Of a stretch of 64,000 nt of DNA, positions 17,709 to 25,265 are shown piece after piece. The DNA comes from JAVSMW01 sp032027005 (GTDB taxonomy: Bacteria; Bacillota; Thermincolia; Thermincolales; UBA2595): positions 41,828 to 105,827 of the forward strand of contig JAVSMW010000016.1 in the NCBI GenBank assembly GCA_032027005.1, in the 5' to 3' direction. Both the position numbers and the translations under genes were made by a program. Each line of letters opens with the position of its first letter. Positions within the stretch are counted from its first letter, which is position 1. The notes beneath the pieces were generated by a model that saw only the letters and a program-made list of their open reading frames with translations, had not been told where the DNA came from and did not search any database.

Positions 17709-18134
17709 CTAAGCGTCAATATCGATTCCCATGCTGCGGGCAGTGCCTTCTACCATTCGCATGGCAGCTTCGACACTGGCAGCATTTAAGTCTTTCATTT
17801 TCATTTCTGCAATTTCGCGAACTTTATCCCGGGATAACTTTGCAACTTTCTTTTTGTTAGGTTCTCCGGAAGCAGTTTCAATACCAGCAGCCTTCTTTAG
17901 CAGTACTGCAGCAGGAGGCGTTTTGGTTACAAATGTAAAAGACCTGTCTTCATAGACTGTAATTTCAACAGGGATAATCAAGCCAGCCTGACTAGCGGTC
18001 CGTTCATTATATTCCTTGCAGAACTGCATGATATTGACACCATGCTGACCTAGAGCCGGGCCGACAGGAGGAGCCGGAGTAGCTTTGCCTGCTGTACACT
18101 GTAATTTAATCAAACCCACTACCTTTTTTGCCAT
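17709..18134 (-). CDS. rplK: Ribosomal protein L11
   Basis: The 141-residue protein carries the proline-rich N-terminal region AGKATPAPPVGPALGQHGVN (about residues 16-35), which contacts the GTPase-associated 23S RNA, and the C-terminal rRNA-binding domain. L11 is needed for RelA-type sensing of uncharged tRNA and is the site of thiopeptide action. It starts 190 bp after nusG; that gap holds a 130-bp interspersed element. Confidence 0.98.
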   Translation of the reverse strand: MAKKVVGLIKLQCTAGKATPAPPVGPALGQHGVNIMQFCKEYNERTASQAGLIIPVEITVYEDRSFTFVTKTPPAAVLLKKAAGIETASGEPNKKKVAKLSRDKVREIAEMKMKDLNAASVEAAMRMVEGTARSMGIDIDA

Positions 18135-18198
18135 AATTTACACCTCCTTATATCCAAATGTGGTAAGACGGGCTAATGCCCTCCCACTCTAAAGCATT

Positions 18199-18328
18199 AT
18201 CCGATGGCTAACCGCCACTAAACCCCCCACTTCCATAAACTAGGGATGAGTGGTGCTAAGCCCCTGGATAAGTTTAACTAAGCATCAGATGGAGTTCAAA
18301 ACTACACCTGAAGCAAGTTTCACTTTAT
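18199..18328 (+). repeat. 130-bp palindromic interspersed element, copy 1
   Basis: This copy lies between nusG and rplK and overlaps the nusG stop codon. It starts ATCCGATGGCTAA and ends AAGTTTCACTTTAT. It contains one hairpin near CGCCACTAA/TGGTGCTAAG and a second near CAGATGGAGTT/ACACCTGAAG. Related copies lie at 32423-32552 (opposite orientation) and 38274-38400. Confidence 0.85.
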
Positions 18329-18867
18329 ACATTTTCAACTTGACCGTATTCAAGCTCCACAGGAGTCTCCCGGCCAAACATTGATACCAAGACTTTCAAT
18401 TTCCCTTTTTCCGGATGAATCTCTTCAATTATGCCAACAAAATTTTCGAAAGGTCCGGATGTAACCCGAATATTTTGGCCAATACCATAGGCCATCTTTG
18501 GCCTCGCTTCCTCGACCCCCATTTGCTTAAGAATATGGCGGGCCTCTGATTCATGAAGGGGAATCGGTTTGCTCCCCGATCCAACAAAGCCGGTTACGCC
18601 TGTGGTATTGCGCACCAGATACCACGAGTCATCAGTCATGATCATCTCTACCAATACGTATCCCGGAAAAACCTTCCTTTTGGAAACCTTCTTTTTTCCG
18701 TCCTTAATTTCAACTTCATCTTCCATGGGCACTAAAACACGGAAAATCTTATCTCCCATGTTCATGGACTCAATGCGCTTTTCCAAATTGGCTTTTACTT
18801 TGTTTTCATAACCGGAATAAGTATGTATAACATACCATTTTTTATTGTTTTCATTACCACTATCCAT
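18325..18867 (-). CDS. nusG: Transcription termination/antitermination factor NusG
   Basis: The ATG at 18865-18867 gives 180 residues (MDSGNENNKKWYVIHTYSG), the usual NusG length; an upstream GTG would add 11 atypical residues. The N-terminal NGN domain (WYVIHTYSGYENKVKANLE) binds the RNA polymerase clamp. The C-terminal KOW domain (GPFENFVGIIEEIHPEKGKLKV) contacts S10 or Rho. It follows secE closely. The stop codon lies within a 130-bp repeat element. Confidence 0.95.
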   Translation of the reverse strand: MDSGNENNKKWYVIHTYSGYENKVKANLEKRIESMNMGDKIFRVLVPMEDEVEIKDGKKKVSKRKVFPGYVLVEMIMTDDSWYLVRNTTGVTGFVGSGSKPIPLHESEARHILKQMGVEEARPKMAYGIGQNIRVTSGPFENFVGIIEEIHPEKGKLKVLVSMFGRETPVELEYGQVENV

Positions 18868-18911
18868 AATACAAGGGACCTTGTGTAAAAGGCCCCCCAC
18901 CCCCTCGGAAT

Positions 18912-19278
18912 CTAATTCGGGATAATAACCTGGAGCACTCTGCTTAAAATAGAGTCAACTGCAAAAATCAATATAGCCACCAAGGTGACAGCCACTACAA
19001 CTACACCTGTATAAGCAATTATCTGCTGGCGCCCCGGCCAGTGAACCTTTTTCAGCTCAGACCAGGCACCCTTCAGGAACCTCCTGGCATTGTCTGCTGT
19101 TTGTTTGATTGAAACACCAGCCGCTTTCGACTGGATTTTCGCAGGTGTACCATCTTTCTTGACCGGTATTCTTTTTTCCGGCTTGTCCTGCGCTTTAACT
19201 GCCACTTTTTTGGCCGTTGACTTCCTCTTCTTTACATCTTCCTCCGAACTAACCGCATCTTGATTGGTGTCAACCATA
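18912..19278 (-). CDS. secE: Preprotein translocase subunit SecE
   Basis: The ATG at 19276-19278 follows GGGAGAAT. The 121-residue product has one membrane segment near the C-terminus (about residues 87-112) and the SecE motif SELKKVHWPGRQQ just before it. The N-terminal half is a long Lys/Ala/Ser-rich extension, probably disordered; the minimal SecE of Firmicutes is about 60 residues. SecE clamps SecY in the translocon. Order rpmG-secE-nusG is conserved. Confidence 0.95.
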
Positions 19279-19338
19279 TTCTCCCACACTTCCTTAATCT
19301 ATTTTCCCATGTGGTATTAGCGAAAAATAGCATATAAA

Positions 19339-19488
19339 TTATTTTGTTTCCTTATGAACTGTATGAGTCTGGCAGAATTTGCAGTATTTCTTCATTTCAA
19401 TTCTTTCAGGATTGTTCTTCTTGTTTTTGTTAGATTGATAATTCCTGTTCTTGCACGTAGTACAAGCCAAAGTAACTCCAACTCTCAT
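19339..19488 (-). CDS. rpmG: Ribosomal protein L33
   Basis: This 49-residue gene starts MRVGVTLACTTCKNRNYQS and ends CQTHTVHKETK. It has the two Cys-X2-Cys pairs (CTTC, CKFC) of the zinc-binding form of L33. The ATG follows a GGGAGGTG ribosome binding site. L33 sits at the 50S E site. It directly precedes secE, as in most Firmicutes. Confidence 0.95.
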   Translation of the reverse strand: MRVGVTLACTTCKNRNYQSNKNKKNNPERIEMKKYCKFCQTHTVHKETK

Positions 19489-19755
19489 TTTACAACACCT
19501 CCCAAGGTAAATCCTTTATATATAGCAACACAATAAATTTTTCAATTTAGACAAAGAAAAATAAACCTATTTTGCGGGCTACCTTAATAACTTATCACAA
19601 TTCACATTGACTGTCAATAGTTTCATCCCAAGCCTGTTTCCCCTGAAAGCGGTTATGATTGACTCATCTGTCGTGATTTTCCAGCATTTTGAAATTACAC
19701 CTAATAGTTTACCTGTTTTTTCAAGTTTTATAACATCGGAAATGGCAGATTATTT

Positions 19756-19825
19756 AGTGGGTAGTGGTGAGTGGCGAGTGACCAGTAATCAGTAATCAGT
19801 AGTCAGTGGTCAGTGGTCAGTTAGC
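19756..19825. repeat. Ten in-phase AGTNNNN heptads
   Basis: Ten consecutive 7-bp units all begin AGT (for example AGTGGTG, AGTGGCG, AGTGACC, AGTAATC twice, AGTGGTC twice). The phase is exact over 70 bp while the last four bases vary. It lies in the non-coding gap between tuf copy 2 and rpmG. Confidence 0.9.
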
Positions 19826-20184
19826 AATTGAATATTTATGTAGCCGCCAGGCGGCTATGTTCGAGCGTACCGGGGCGTTTTCTACTGCAAAAAGATAATT
19901 GGTCGATTTCTGACCAAGGGTATCGGAGTACAAAAAAGTCGGCAAACAAGACGTCGGCCCGGTCCCTCCCCAATCGCACGCTAATTCTCTGACTCATTTA
20001 GCCAAAGACTACCCGATACCACGCTGCCGCATTGCGGCTGCGGCTGAGCCAATCTCATCCGGAATTGCCTTCAGCAACCGAACTCCCCTGAATCATTTTA
20101 CCTTAGGCCGCCCAAGCACACGCTGCCGACTTGCGGCTGCGGCTAATCCACTCTCACGCTAGCACTTCCTCACTCATTTACTTA
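19826..20184. other. Repeat-rich non-coding stretch upstream of rpmG
   Basis: No coding region is supported. It holds two related G/C-rich stem-loop units, each beginning CACGCTGCCG and ending TTGCGGCTGCGGCT, at 20020-20047 and 20119-20144 (99 bp apart), and a small GCCGCC/GGCGGC hairpin near 19852. These resemble parts of the neighbouring hairpin elements but are not clear copies. Confidence 0.6.
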
Positions 20185-20395
20185 ATCATCATTGGCACCA
20201 TTTCCGACCCAGAGGTGGGAAAATGGCAGCTGGCTAGGCGCACTGGCCGGCCCAACCGCACCCAGATCCCACGATTCATGGGTACCCTCATCCGTACGCC
20301 GCTACGCGGCTACGGCTGAGCTGGACGCGTACTGGTGTACTCCGAGGATTGGGCCGGCCAGTGCAACGACGCCAGATGCCATTTTCCCCCGCATG
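20185..20395 (+). repeat. Hairpin-forming interspersed element, copy B
   Basis: Inner arms form a perfect 16-bp inverted repeat (GCACTGGCCGGCCCAA at 20240-20255 and its complement at 20349-20364). Outer arms pair over 18 bp with one mismatch (20217-20234 and 20371-20388). The loop holds the core shared with copies A and C. A left flank ATCATCATTGGC...GGTGGGAAAATG is also shared with copy C. It sits just downstream of tuf copy 2. Confidence 0.85.
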
Positions 20396-20419
20396 CACGG
20401 AACCAAAATCCGGCCAAAT

Positions 20420-20447
20420 AAACCCGCTGCCCATCGGCAGCGGGTTT
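20420..20447 (-). terminator. Terminator of tuf copy 2
   Basis: AAACCCGCTGCC and its complement form a 12-bp stem around CAT, ending on the minus strand in GGGTTTATTT. It lies 8 bp after the tuf stop. Confidence 0.85.
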
Positions 20448-20454
20448 ATGGAAG

Positions 20455-20633
20455 CTACTTCTTGATGGCGCTGACAACGCCCGCGCCAACTGTCCTGCCA
20501 CCCTCGCGGATAGCAAAACGCAGTCCTTCTTCGATTGCAATGGGGGTAATCAGNTAGTTTTACCGTGGTCTACGTGACCGATGGTCCCTACGTTTACGTG
20601 AGGTTTATTACGTTCAAATTTCGCTTTTCCCAT
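20455..20633 (-). CDS. tuf: Elongation factor Tu, copy 2, collapsed at an assembly gap
   Basis: The first 27 codons (MGKAKFERNKPHVNVGTIG onward) and the last 32 codons of EF-Tu are joined at the single N at 20554, exactly as at 2553-2731. The 5' leader with its AAGGAGGAT ribosome binding site is also identical. The expected gene is about 1.2 kb. This copy follows a tRNA cluster ending in Thr and Met tRNAs, a place similar to tufB in other bacteria. It is probably intact in the organism. Confidence 0.9.
20554..20554. other. Assembly gap (single N) inside tuf copy 2
   Basis: The flanking bases are the same as around the N at 2652, so both gaps come from the unresolved tuf repeat. Confidence 0.9.
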
Positions 20634-20867
20634 TTTTATCCTTCCTCCTTAAAGAAATGACTATGCCAAGCGACCGGAGTTACCTGCACCTCGCCGCTCC
20701 AAAAACAGCATAACAGTAAAATCATTATTACCAAATTTTTCAGCGATTATGTAAACATCTAAAAACGGCACTGTAGATAGTAATTTTTGGCTGTCAGAAT
20801 CTTGTAATTCTACATACAACAAAAAAATCCTTCAACACGAATTTAAAAATAACACCTTAGTTTACGT

Positions 20868-21270
20868 TGCCGCCAAGCAGCGACGCCAGAACCTAAGAAG
20901 CACCTTGTTTACCCTAATCATCATTGGCCCGACCTCCGGCCCGGGGGTGGGAAAATGTTCTCTGACAAACCCGCCCCCAATGAGCTTCCTAAAGGCACGT
21001 CGCCGCCAACGGCGATGCCGAACCTCAGGGATCCTGTTTACCCCAAGCATCATTGGCCCGACCTTCGATCTGGGGGTGGGAAAATGTTCTCTGGCCAGGT
21101 GCCCATGTCAGCGCAACCGCACCCAAATGCCCTGATTCATGGGTACCCTCAGCCGTACGCCGTTGACACGGCTACGGCTGAGCTGGACGCGTACTGGATG
21201 TACTCCGAGGATTGCGCTGACACGGTCAACGACGCCAGAGGGCATTTCCCCCCGCATGCACCCGCCACCA
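20868..21270 (+). repeat. Hairpin-forming interspersed element, copy C, with duplicated left flank
   Basis: The inner arms are a perfect 11-bp inverted repeat (TGTCAGCGCAA at 21106-21116 and its complement at 21212-21222). Outer arms pair imperfectly (21078-21095 and 21234-21250). The loop carries the core shared with copies A and B. The left flank, from ACGTTGCCGCC to GGGAAAATGTTCTCTG, is present twice with a 129-bp period (about 20868-20965 and 20997-21094). No coding region is supported in the 690 bp between tuf copy 2 and the tRNAs. Confidence 0.8.
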
Positions 21271-21278
21271 ATGCAAAC

Positions 21279-21310
21279 TAAAAAACCATCGTGCCAAAAG
21301 GCCGATGGTT
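21279..21310 (-). terminator. Terminator of the tRNA cluster
   Basis: AACCATCG and CGATGGTT arms around an 11-base loop, followed on the minus strand by TTTT, lie about 13 bp after the CCA end of tRNA-Met. Confidence 0.8.
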
Positions 21311-21322
21311 TATTGTTTGCAT

Positions 21323-21399
21323 TGGTGGCGGCGCAGGGATTCGAACCCCGGACACTGCGGGTATGAACCGCATGCTCTAGCCAACTGAGCTACGCCGCC
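21323..21399 (-). tRNA. tRNA-Met (CAT), elongator
   Basis: The minus strand folds as a cloverleaf with acceptor GGCGGCG, anticodon stem GCGGT/ACCCGC around TTCATAC, and a GGTTCGAATCC T-arm. The CCA end is encoded (21323-21325). The first pair is a normal G-C, so this is the elongator rather than the initiator. It is last in the five-tRNA cluster. Confidence 0.95.
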
Positions 21400-21400
21400 G

Positions 21401-21476
21401 TGGAGCTGCTAACCGGGATTGAACCGGTGACCTTATCCTTACCAAGGATACGCTCTACCTACTGAGCTATAGCAGC
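21401..21476 (-). tRNA. tRNA-Thr (GGT)
   Basis: Cloverleaf with acceptor GCTGCTA, anticodon GGT in the loop TTGGTAA, and T-arm CCGGTTCAATCCCGG; CCA is encoded. It is separated from tRNA-Met by one base. Confidence 0.95.
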
Positions 21477-21551
21477 ATATATAAAACATTGTTTCATTAA
21501 AAAGCCAGCGGTAATTATTAGCCGCTAACCGAAAGTTGCAGTAAATTAATT

Positions 21552-21627
<76 letters not shown>

Positions 21628-21691
21628 ACGAAAACCCAGTTTTAGGATTTACCAACTGCAATGATTTTATGCGTACCCATGATTATTGAGA

Positions 21692-21776
<85 letters not shown>

Positions 21777-21780
21777 ACAA

Positions 21781-21856
21781 TGGAGCCGACGATGGGACTC
21801 GAACCCGCAACCTGCTGATTACAAGTCAGCTGCTCTGCCAATTGAGCTACGTCGGC
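21781..21856 (-). tRNA. tRNA-Thr (TGT)
   Basis: Cloverleaf with acceptor GCCGACG, anticodon TGT in the loop CTTGTAA and T-arm GCGGGTTCGAGTCCC; CCA is encoded. It is the first tRNA of the cluster in transcription order. Confidence 0.95.
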
Positions 21857-21935
21857 GACTGACAAAGACTATTATATAACGTTTCAGAGGCCCGGTCAAC
21901 TGTTTTTTTCTACCAATACTCGGAGTCACATTAGC

Positions 21936-22583
21936 TTAGTTCTCCCGCTTTTCCAAATACCTTTCAAGCTTCCTTTTAACTCTCTGTAAAGCATTGTCAA
22001 TAGATTTGACATGCCTTTTTAAATCAACAGCAATCTCTTGATAGGACTTGCCTTCAAGGTAAGACATAAGCACTTTCCACTCAAGAGAACTGAGGATTTC
22101 GCCCATTTTTTCCTCGATGTCATCAAACTCTTCTCTGCTGATGATGAGTTCTTCCGGGTCAGTAATCTTAGAACCGGAGATAACATCAAGTAAAGTACGG
22201 TCTGAATCTTCATCATAAATGGGTTTATTTAATGAAACATAAGAGTTAAGGGGAATGTGTTTCTGCCTTGTAGCTGTTTTGATAGCTGTAATTATCTGAC
22301 GAGTAATACATAGTTCTGCAAATGCTCTAAATGATGACAGCTTGTCCGATTTAAAGTCGCGGATGGCTTTATATAAACCAATCATGCCTTCCTGAATGAT
22401 GTCTTCTCTGTCAGCACCAATCAGGAAGTATGAACGAGCTTTAGCACGCACAAAGTTCTTGTACTTATTGATAAGGTACTCGAGAGCGCCGTCGTCACCG
22501 TCTTTTGCAAATTCAACGATATCCTCGTCCAGCATTACATCATAGGAGGTGTCAAAGACTTCTCTCTGTGCACTAAGACTCAT
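21936..22583 (-). CDS. sigH: RNA polymerase sigma factor SigH (sporulation, sigma-30)
   Basis: The 215-residue protein has sigma-70 regions 2 (LINKYKNFVRAKARSYFLIG, then DREDIIQEGMIGLYKAIRDF) and 4 (SYQEIAVDLKRHVKSIDNAL). Length and sequence match SigH, which starts the sporulation programme in Bacillus and Clostridia. Its place after yacP/rlmB and before the rpmG-secE-nusG genes is the conserved one. A GGAGGCGA ribosome binding site precedes the ATG. A tRNA cluster follows it. Confidence 0.95.
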   Translation of the reverse strand: MSLSAQREVFDTSYDVMLDEDIVEFAKDGDDGALEYLINKYKNFVRAKARSYFLIGADREDIIQEGMIGLYKAIRDFKSDKLSSFRAFAELCITRQIITAIKTATRQKHIPLNSYVSLNKPIYDEDSDRTLLDVISGSKITDPEELIISREEFDDIEEKMGEILSSLEWKVLMSYLEGKSYQEIAVDLKRHVKSIDNALQRVKRKLERYLEKREN

Positions 22584-22875
22584 TAAACAATCGCCTCCGC
22601 TCTAACTACTTAATAGAGATACCTGAACCTAATTGATATCTTAATCAGAAACTCTCTTGCCTTAAAATATTTAATTTTCTTCAGCAAGGTCCAAACAAAA
22701 TAAAATGTCCAAGCTACTATAATGGCTAGAACACAGTCCAAGAAAACTACTATTGGTATGATAGCGGCACAACTTGCTAATTTACATAACCTATTATACC
22801 CAAAGTGCCATTGTACGTCAAGGATTAATCCAAAAAACCCGGGAAAAACCTATACTCGCCTATTTCGGGAGATTT

Positions 22876-23385
22876 CTACTTTTGTCGACGAATTTTTTCC
22901 AGCACATCCCTTACGTTTTTGTCTAAATATCGATGCAGCTTTCTCCCGCCATCATTGTTTGACTCAATGTGCGTGGCCATATCATCTTTCAGCCGGATTA
23001 CTTCCTGAATCAATTCCCTGGCAGACAATCGTACAGCACCTTTACCAAAAACTATTCTTTGCTCTGCCCAGTCAGAAGTGGCAACAGTTACGCGCCCCTC
23101 ATTCATTAGCTGGCCAACCATCTTTTCTATCAACATATCGGCCGTTTCACCCTCTGATGTAAATACTACTTCGATACCACTCGCGTTTTCCCGGGAACCG
23201 CTATTTCCCTTGACCTTGTGAGCATCGAATACAATAATAACCTTGTTGCCCTTGACAGCCTGATAATCAGCCATTAGATCAATTAATTTCAACCTGGCAT
23301 GTTCAATATTAGCCTCCATCAGCTTTTTTAGATCAGCCCAGGCATGAATAATATTGTACCCGTCCACCACAAGAAAATCAATCAT
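22876..23385 (-). CDS. NYN/PIN-domain ribonuclease (YacP/Rae1-like)
   Basis: The 169-residue protein begins MIDFLVVDGYNIIHAWADLK with the first catalytic Asp of the NYN fold, followed by VIIVFDAHKVKG and VTVATSDWAEQR, which supply the other acidic residues. The Bacillus homologue YacP (Rae1) is a ribosome-associated mRNA endonuclease. It follows rlmB by 1 bp, as in Bacillus, and precedes sigH after about 290 bp of non-coding sequence in which nothing else is recognised. Confidence 0.9.
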   Translation of the reverse strand: MIDFLVVDGYNIIHAWADLKKLMEANIEHARLKLIDLMADYQAVKGNKVIIVFDAHKVKGNSGSRENASGIEVVFTSEGETADMLIEKMVGQLMNEGRVTVATSDWAEQRIVFGKGAVRLSARELIQEVIRLKDDMATHIESNNDGGRKLHRYLDKNVRDVLEKIRRQK

Positions 23386-23386
23386 T

Positions 23387-24136
23387 CTATTTTTCCTTTT
23401 CTTTTAACCTTAATATTTCATAACATAGTACTGCCGCTGCTGTCGAAGCATTTAATGACGAAATGCGGCCTTTCATTGGAATCTTCACCAAAAAATCGCA
23501 TTTTTCCTTCAGCAGCCTGCTGACACCCTTGCCTTCATTCCCGATAACGCAAACCAAGGCCCCAAAAAGGTTGCCGCTGTTCCATAGCAATTCGCCATCC
23601 ATATCAGCTCCAACCACCCAGCAGCCCTCCTCTTTAAGTCTTTCAGCTGTCTGCACAAGATTGGCCACGCGGGCTACAGGTACATATTCTACTGCCCCGG
23701 CTGAGGTTTTCACAACCGTTGAGGTCAGCCCCACAGCCCTTCGTTTAGGGATTATCACTCCATGCACGCCCACGGCATCAGCAATTCTTAGCACAGCACC
23801 GAGATTATGCGGATCTTCCAATTCGTCTAACATTAATATAAAGGGATCTTCATTTTTCTGCCTGGCCAGCTCGAGAATATCTCCGACCTCCACATATTCC
23901 CTGGCCGGCACAGCAGCCACAACTCCCTGGTGATTAGTGTCCGGGACCAGGGAATCCAGGTATTTACGTTCTACTTCTCTAATAGGGATTTTAAGTTCTT
24001 TGGCTCTGCGAATAATCTCAATAACCGAGCCTTTACCTGCACCTTGCTGAATAAAAAGCTTATGGATGGGACTACCATTTTTTAGAGCTTCCATTATAGG
24101 ATTTCGCCCTACCAGAAAATCCGACATATTTTTCAC
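23387..24136 (-). CDS. rlmB: 23S rRNA (guanosine-2'-O-)-methyltransferase RlmB, TrmH family
   Basis: The 249-residue SPOUT methyltransferase starts near MSDFLVGRNPIMEALKNG and has motif 1 (LDELEDPHNLGAVLRIADA), motif 2 (CVIGNEGKGVSRL) and motif 3 (IPMKGRISSLNASTAAAV) that form the knotted SAM site. RlmB modifies G2251 (E. coli numbering) of 23S rRNA. The GTG start directly abuts the thyX stop (TGAGTG); an ATG three codons later is also possible. Confidence 0.94.
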   Translation of the reverse strand: MKNMSDFLVGRNPIMEALKNGSPIHKLFIQQGAGKGSVIEIIRRAKELKIPIREVERKYLDSLVPDTNHQGVVAAVPAREYVEVGDILELARQKNEDPFILMLDELEDPHNLGAVLRIADAVGVHGVIIPKRRAVGLTSTVVKTSAGAVEYVPVARVANLVQTAERLKEEGCWVVGADMDGELLWNSGNLFGALVCVIGNEGKGVSRLLKEKCDFLVKIPMKGRISSLNASTAAAVLCYEILRLKEKEK

Positions 24137-24808
24137 TCACTTTTTTAGTTTATTGATTCTGCCGCAGGACATTGTCCCTTCCGGGCAAAGCTCCCGGGCT
24201 ACACACGATGGGCCGGCCTTGGCAAAAAGCAGGGGAGCAGCCTTTTTAACTTCAGCCAGCATTAAATTTGCCATGCGGCGAATCTCCCATTGAGCCCGTT
24301 CGCAGCATCTGTGTTCAAAAAAGTTGTATAATGAGCGACAGTTGAAGGTCAGTACAATTTTCGTCTCACATGCATTAGGCAGTATATACCGGGCATCCTC
24401 CGCCGGCACTAACCCGGCCAATTTCTGATAGGCCTGACGGATTTCGGCAATGGCTGCCTGAAACACCTCTAGGGCCTGAGGATCTTTTTGGATAGTCGGC
24501 GGTGTAATGTAGGTAAAATCTTCGAGCCTGACATACCGCTGGGACTGCTGTGAATATGAAGCAATCCTGTGGCGGACCAACTGGTGGCTCAGAGCCCTGC
24601 TTACACCCTCTACGGCAAATGTAAAAGAAACATGCTCAGTTGGCGACCAATGCCCTAACTCCATCAGCTTCTGCAGAAAATTCCTGACACCCTCAGCGGA
24701 AAAATCCTCCATTATTTGTTCTGCACCAACCGGCGAATAACAAAGCCGAGCTGCCGCGGCCACAGTTTTATCCGGCTCCGGGGTATGATTAATAAGTTTA
24801 ACCTTCAT
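24137..24808 (-). CDS. thyX: Flavin-dependent thymidylate synthase
   Basis: The ATG at 24806-24808 follows GGAAGGGGATAATA and gives 223 residues. The protein has the ThyX motif RHRIASYSQQSQRY (pattern RHRxxSxxxxSxRY), which binds dUMP and FAD. It converts dUMP to dTMP with NADPH and methylene-THF. The coding region overlaps the end of mrnC by 11 bp. A place between mrnC and rlmB is seen in several Clostridia. Confidence 0.96.
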   Translation of the reverse strand: MKVKLINHTPEPDKTVAAAARLCYSPVGAEQIMEDFSAEGVRNFLQKLMELGHWSPTEHVSFTFAVEGVSRALSHQLVRHRIASYSQQSQRYVRLEDFTYITPPTIQKDPQALEVFQAAIAEIRQAYQKLAGLVPAEDARYILPNACETKIVLTFNCRSLYNFFEHRCCERAQWEIRRMANLMLAEVKKAAPLLFAKAGPSCVARELCPEGTMSCGRINKLKK

Positions 24809-25223
24809 TATTATCCCCTTCCTTGGCGGACAATACAAGCTTCCTGGCAATCTCAAATATTTCCTCGATACGGTCTTGTTGCCCGGATAAATATAAATAA
24901 CCGATCAGGGACTCAAAAGCAGTTCCATGCCGGTAGTCCGACATGGAAATATTCTTTGGGACAGAACCTGACTTAGCATTTCTCCCCCGCCGGATAACCC
25001 CTTCTTCAGCTTCACAGAGGCTCCCTGAAATTGCATGCAAAATCCTGGCCTGGGTGCTGGCATTAACAAAACTGACCGCCAGCTTATGCAGTTTATCTAC
25101 TTTGGTGTAACCACACGAAATCAGGTATTTTCTAACCTCGAGTTCATACACAGCATCACCCAAATAAGCCAGCACCAACGCGGGGGCTGCAGCCGGGTCC
25201 GACCTTCCGGGATATTCGTCCAT
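24798..25223 (-). CDS. mrnC: Mini-ribonuclease III
   Basis: The ATG at 25221-25223 lies nine bases after GGAGG; a longer frame upstream is less likely. The 141-residue protein is an RNase III catalytic domain without the dsRNA-binding domain, with LAYLGDAVYELEVRKYLI (catalytic acidic helix) and HGTAFESLIGYLYLSG. In Bacillus it matures the ends of 23S rRNA. It lies between cysS and thyX, matching the cysS-mrnC-rlmB order of Bacillus with thyX added. Confidence 0.94.
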   Translation of the reverse strand: MDEYPGRSDPAAAPALVLAYLGDAVYELEVRKYLISCGYTKVDKLHKLAVSFVNASTQARILHAISGSLCEAEEGVIRRGRNAKSGSVPKNISMSDYRHGTAFESLIGYLYLSGQQDRIEEIFEIARKLVLSAKEGDNNEG

Positions 25224-25265
25224 ATGGTTTGTCCTCCCTCCACGCATAGGTGTAGAAGTTGCTGT

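Noticed and set aside
20192..20557. Plus-strand frame of 121 codons near tuf copy 2
   Set aside because: It is made of repeat element B and the tuf antisense strand and ends at the assembly N.
22722..23162. Plus-strand frame of 146 codons near yacP
   Set aside because: Most of it is antisense to the YacP-like gene, its codon use is poor, and it has no recognisable domain.
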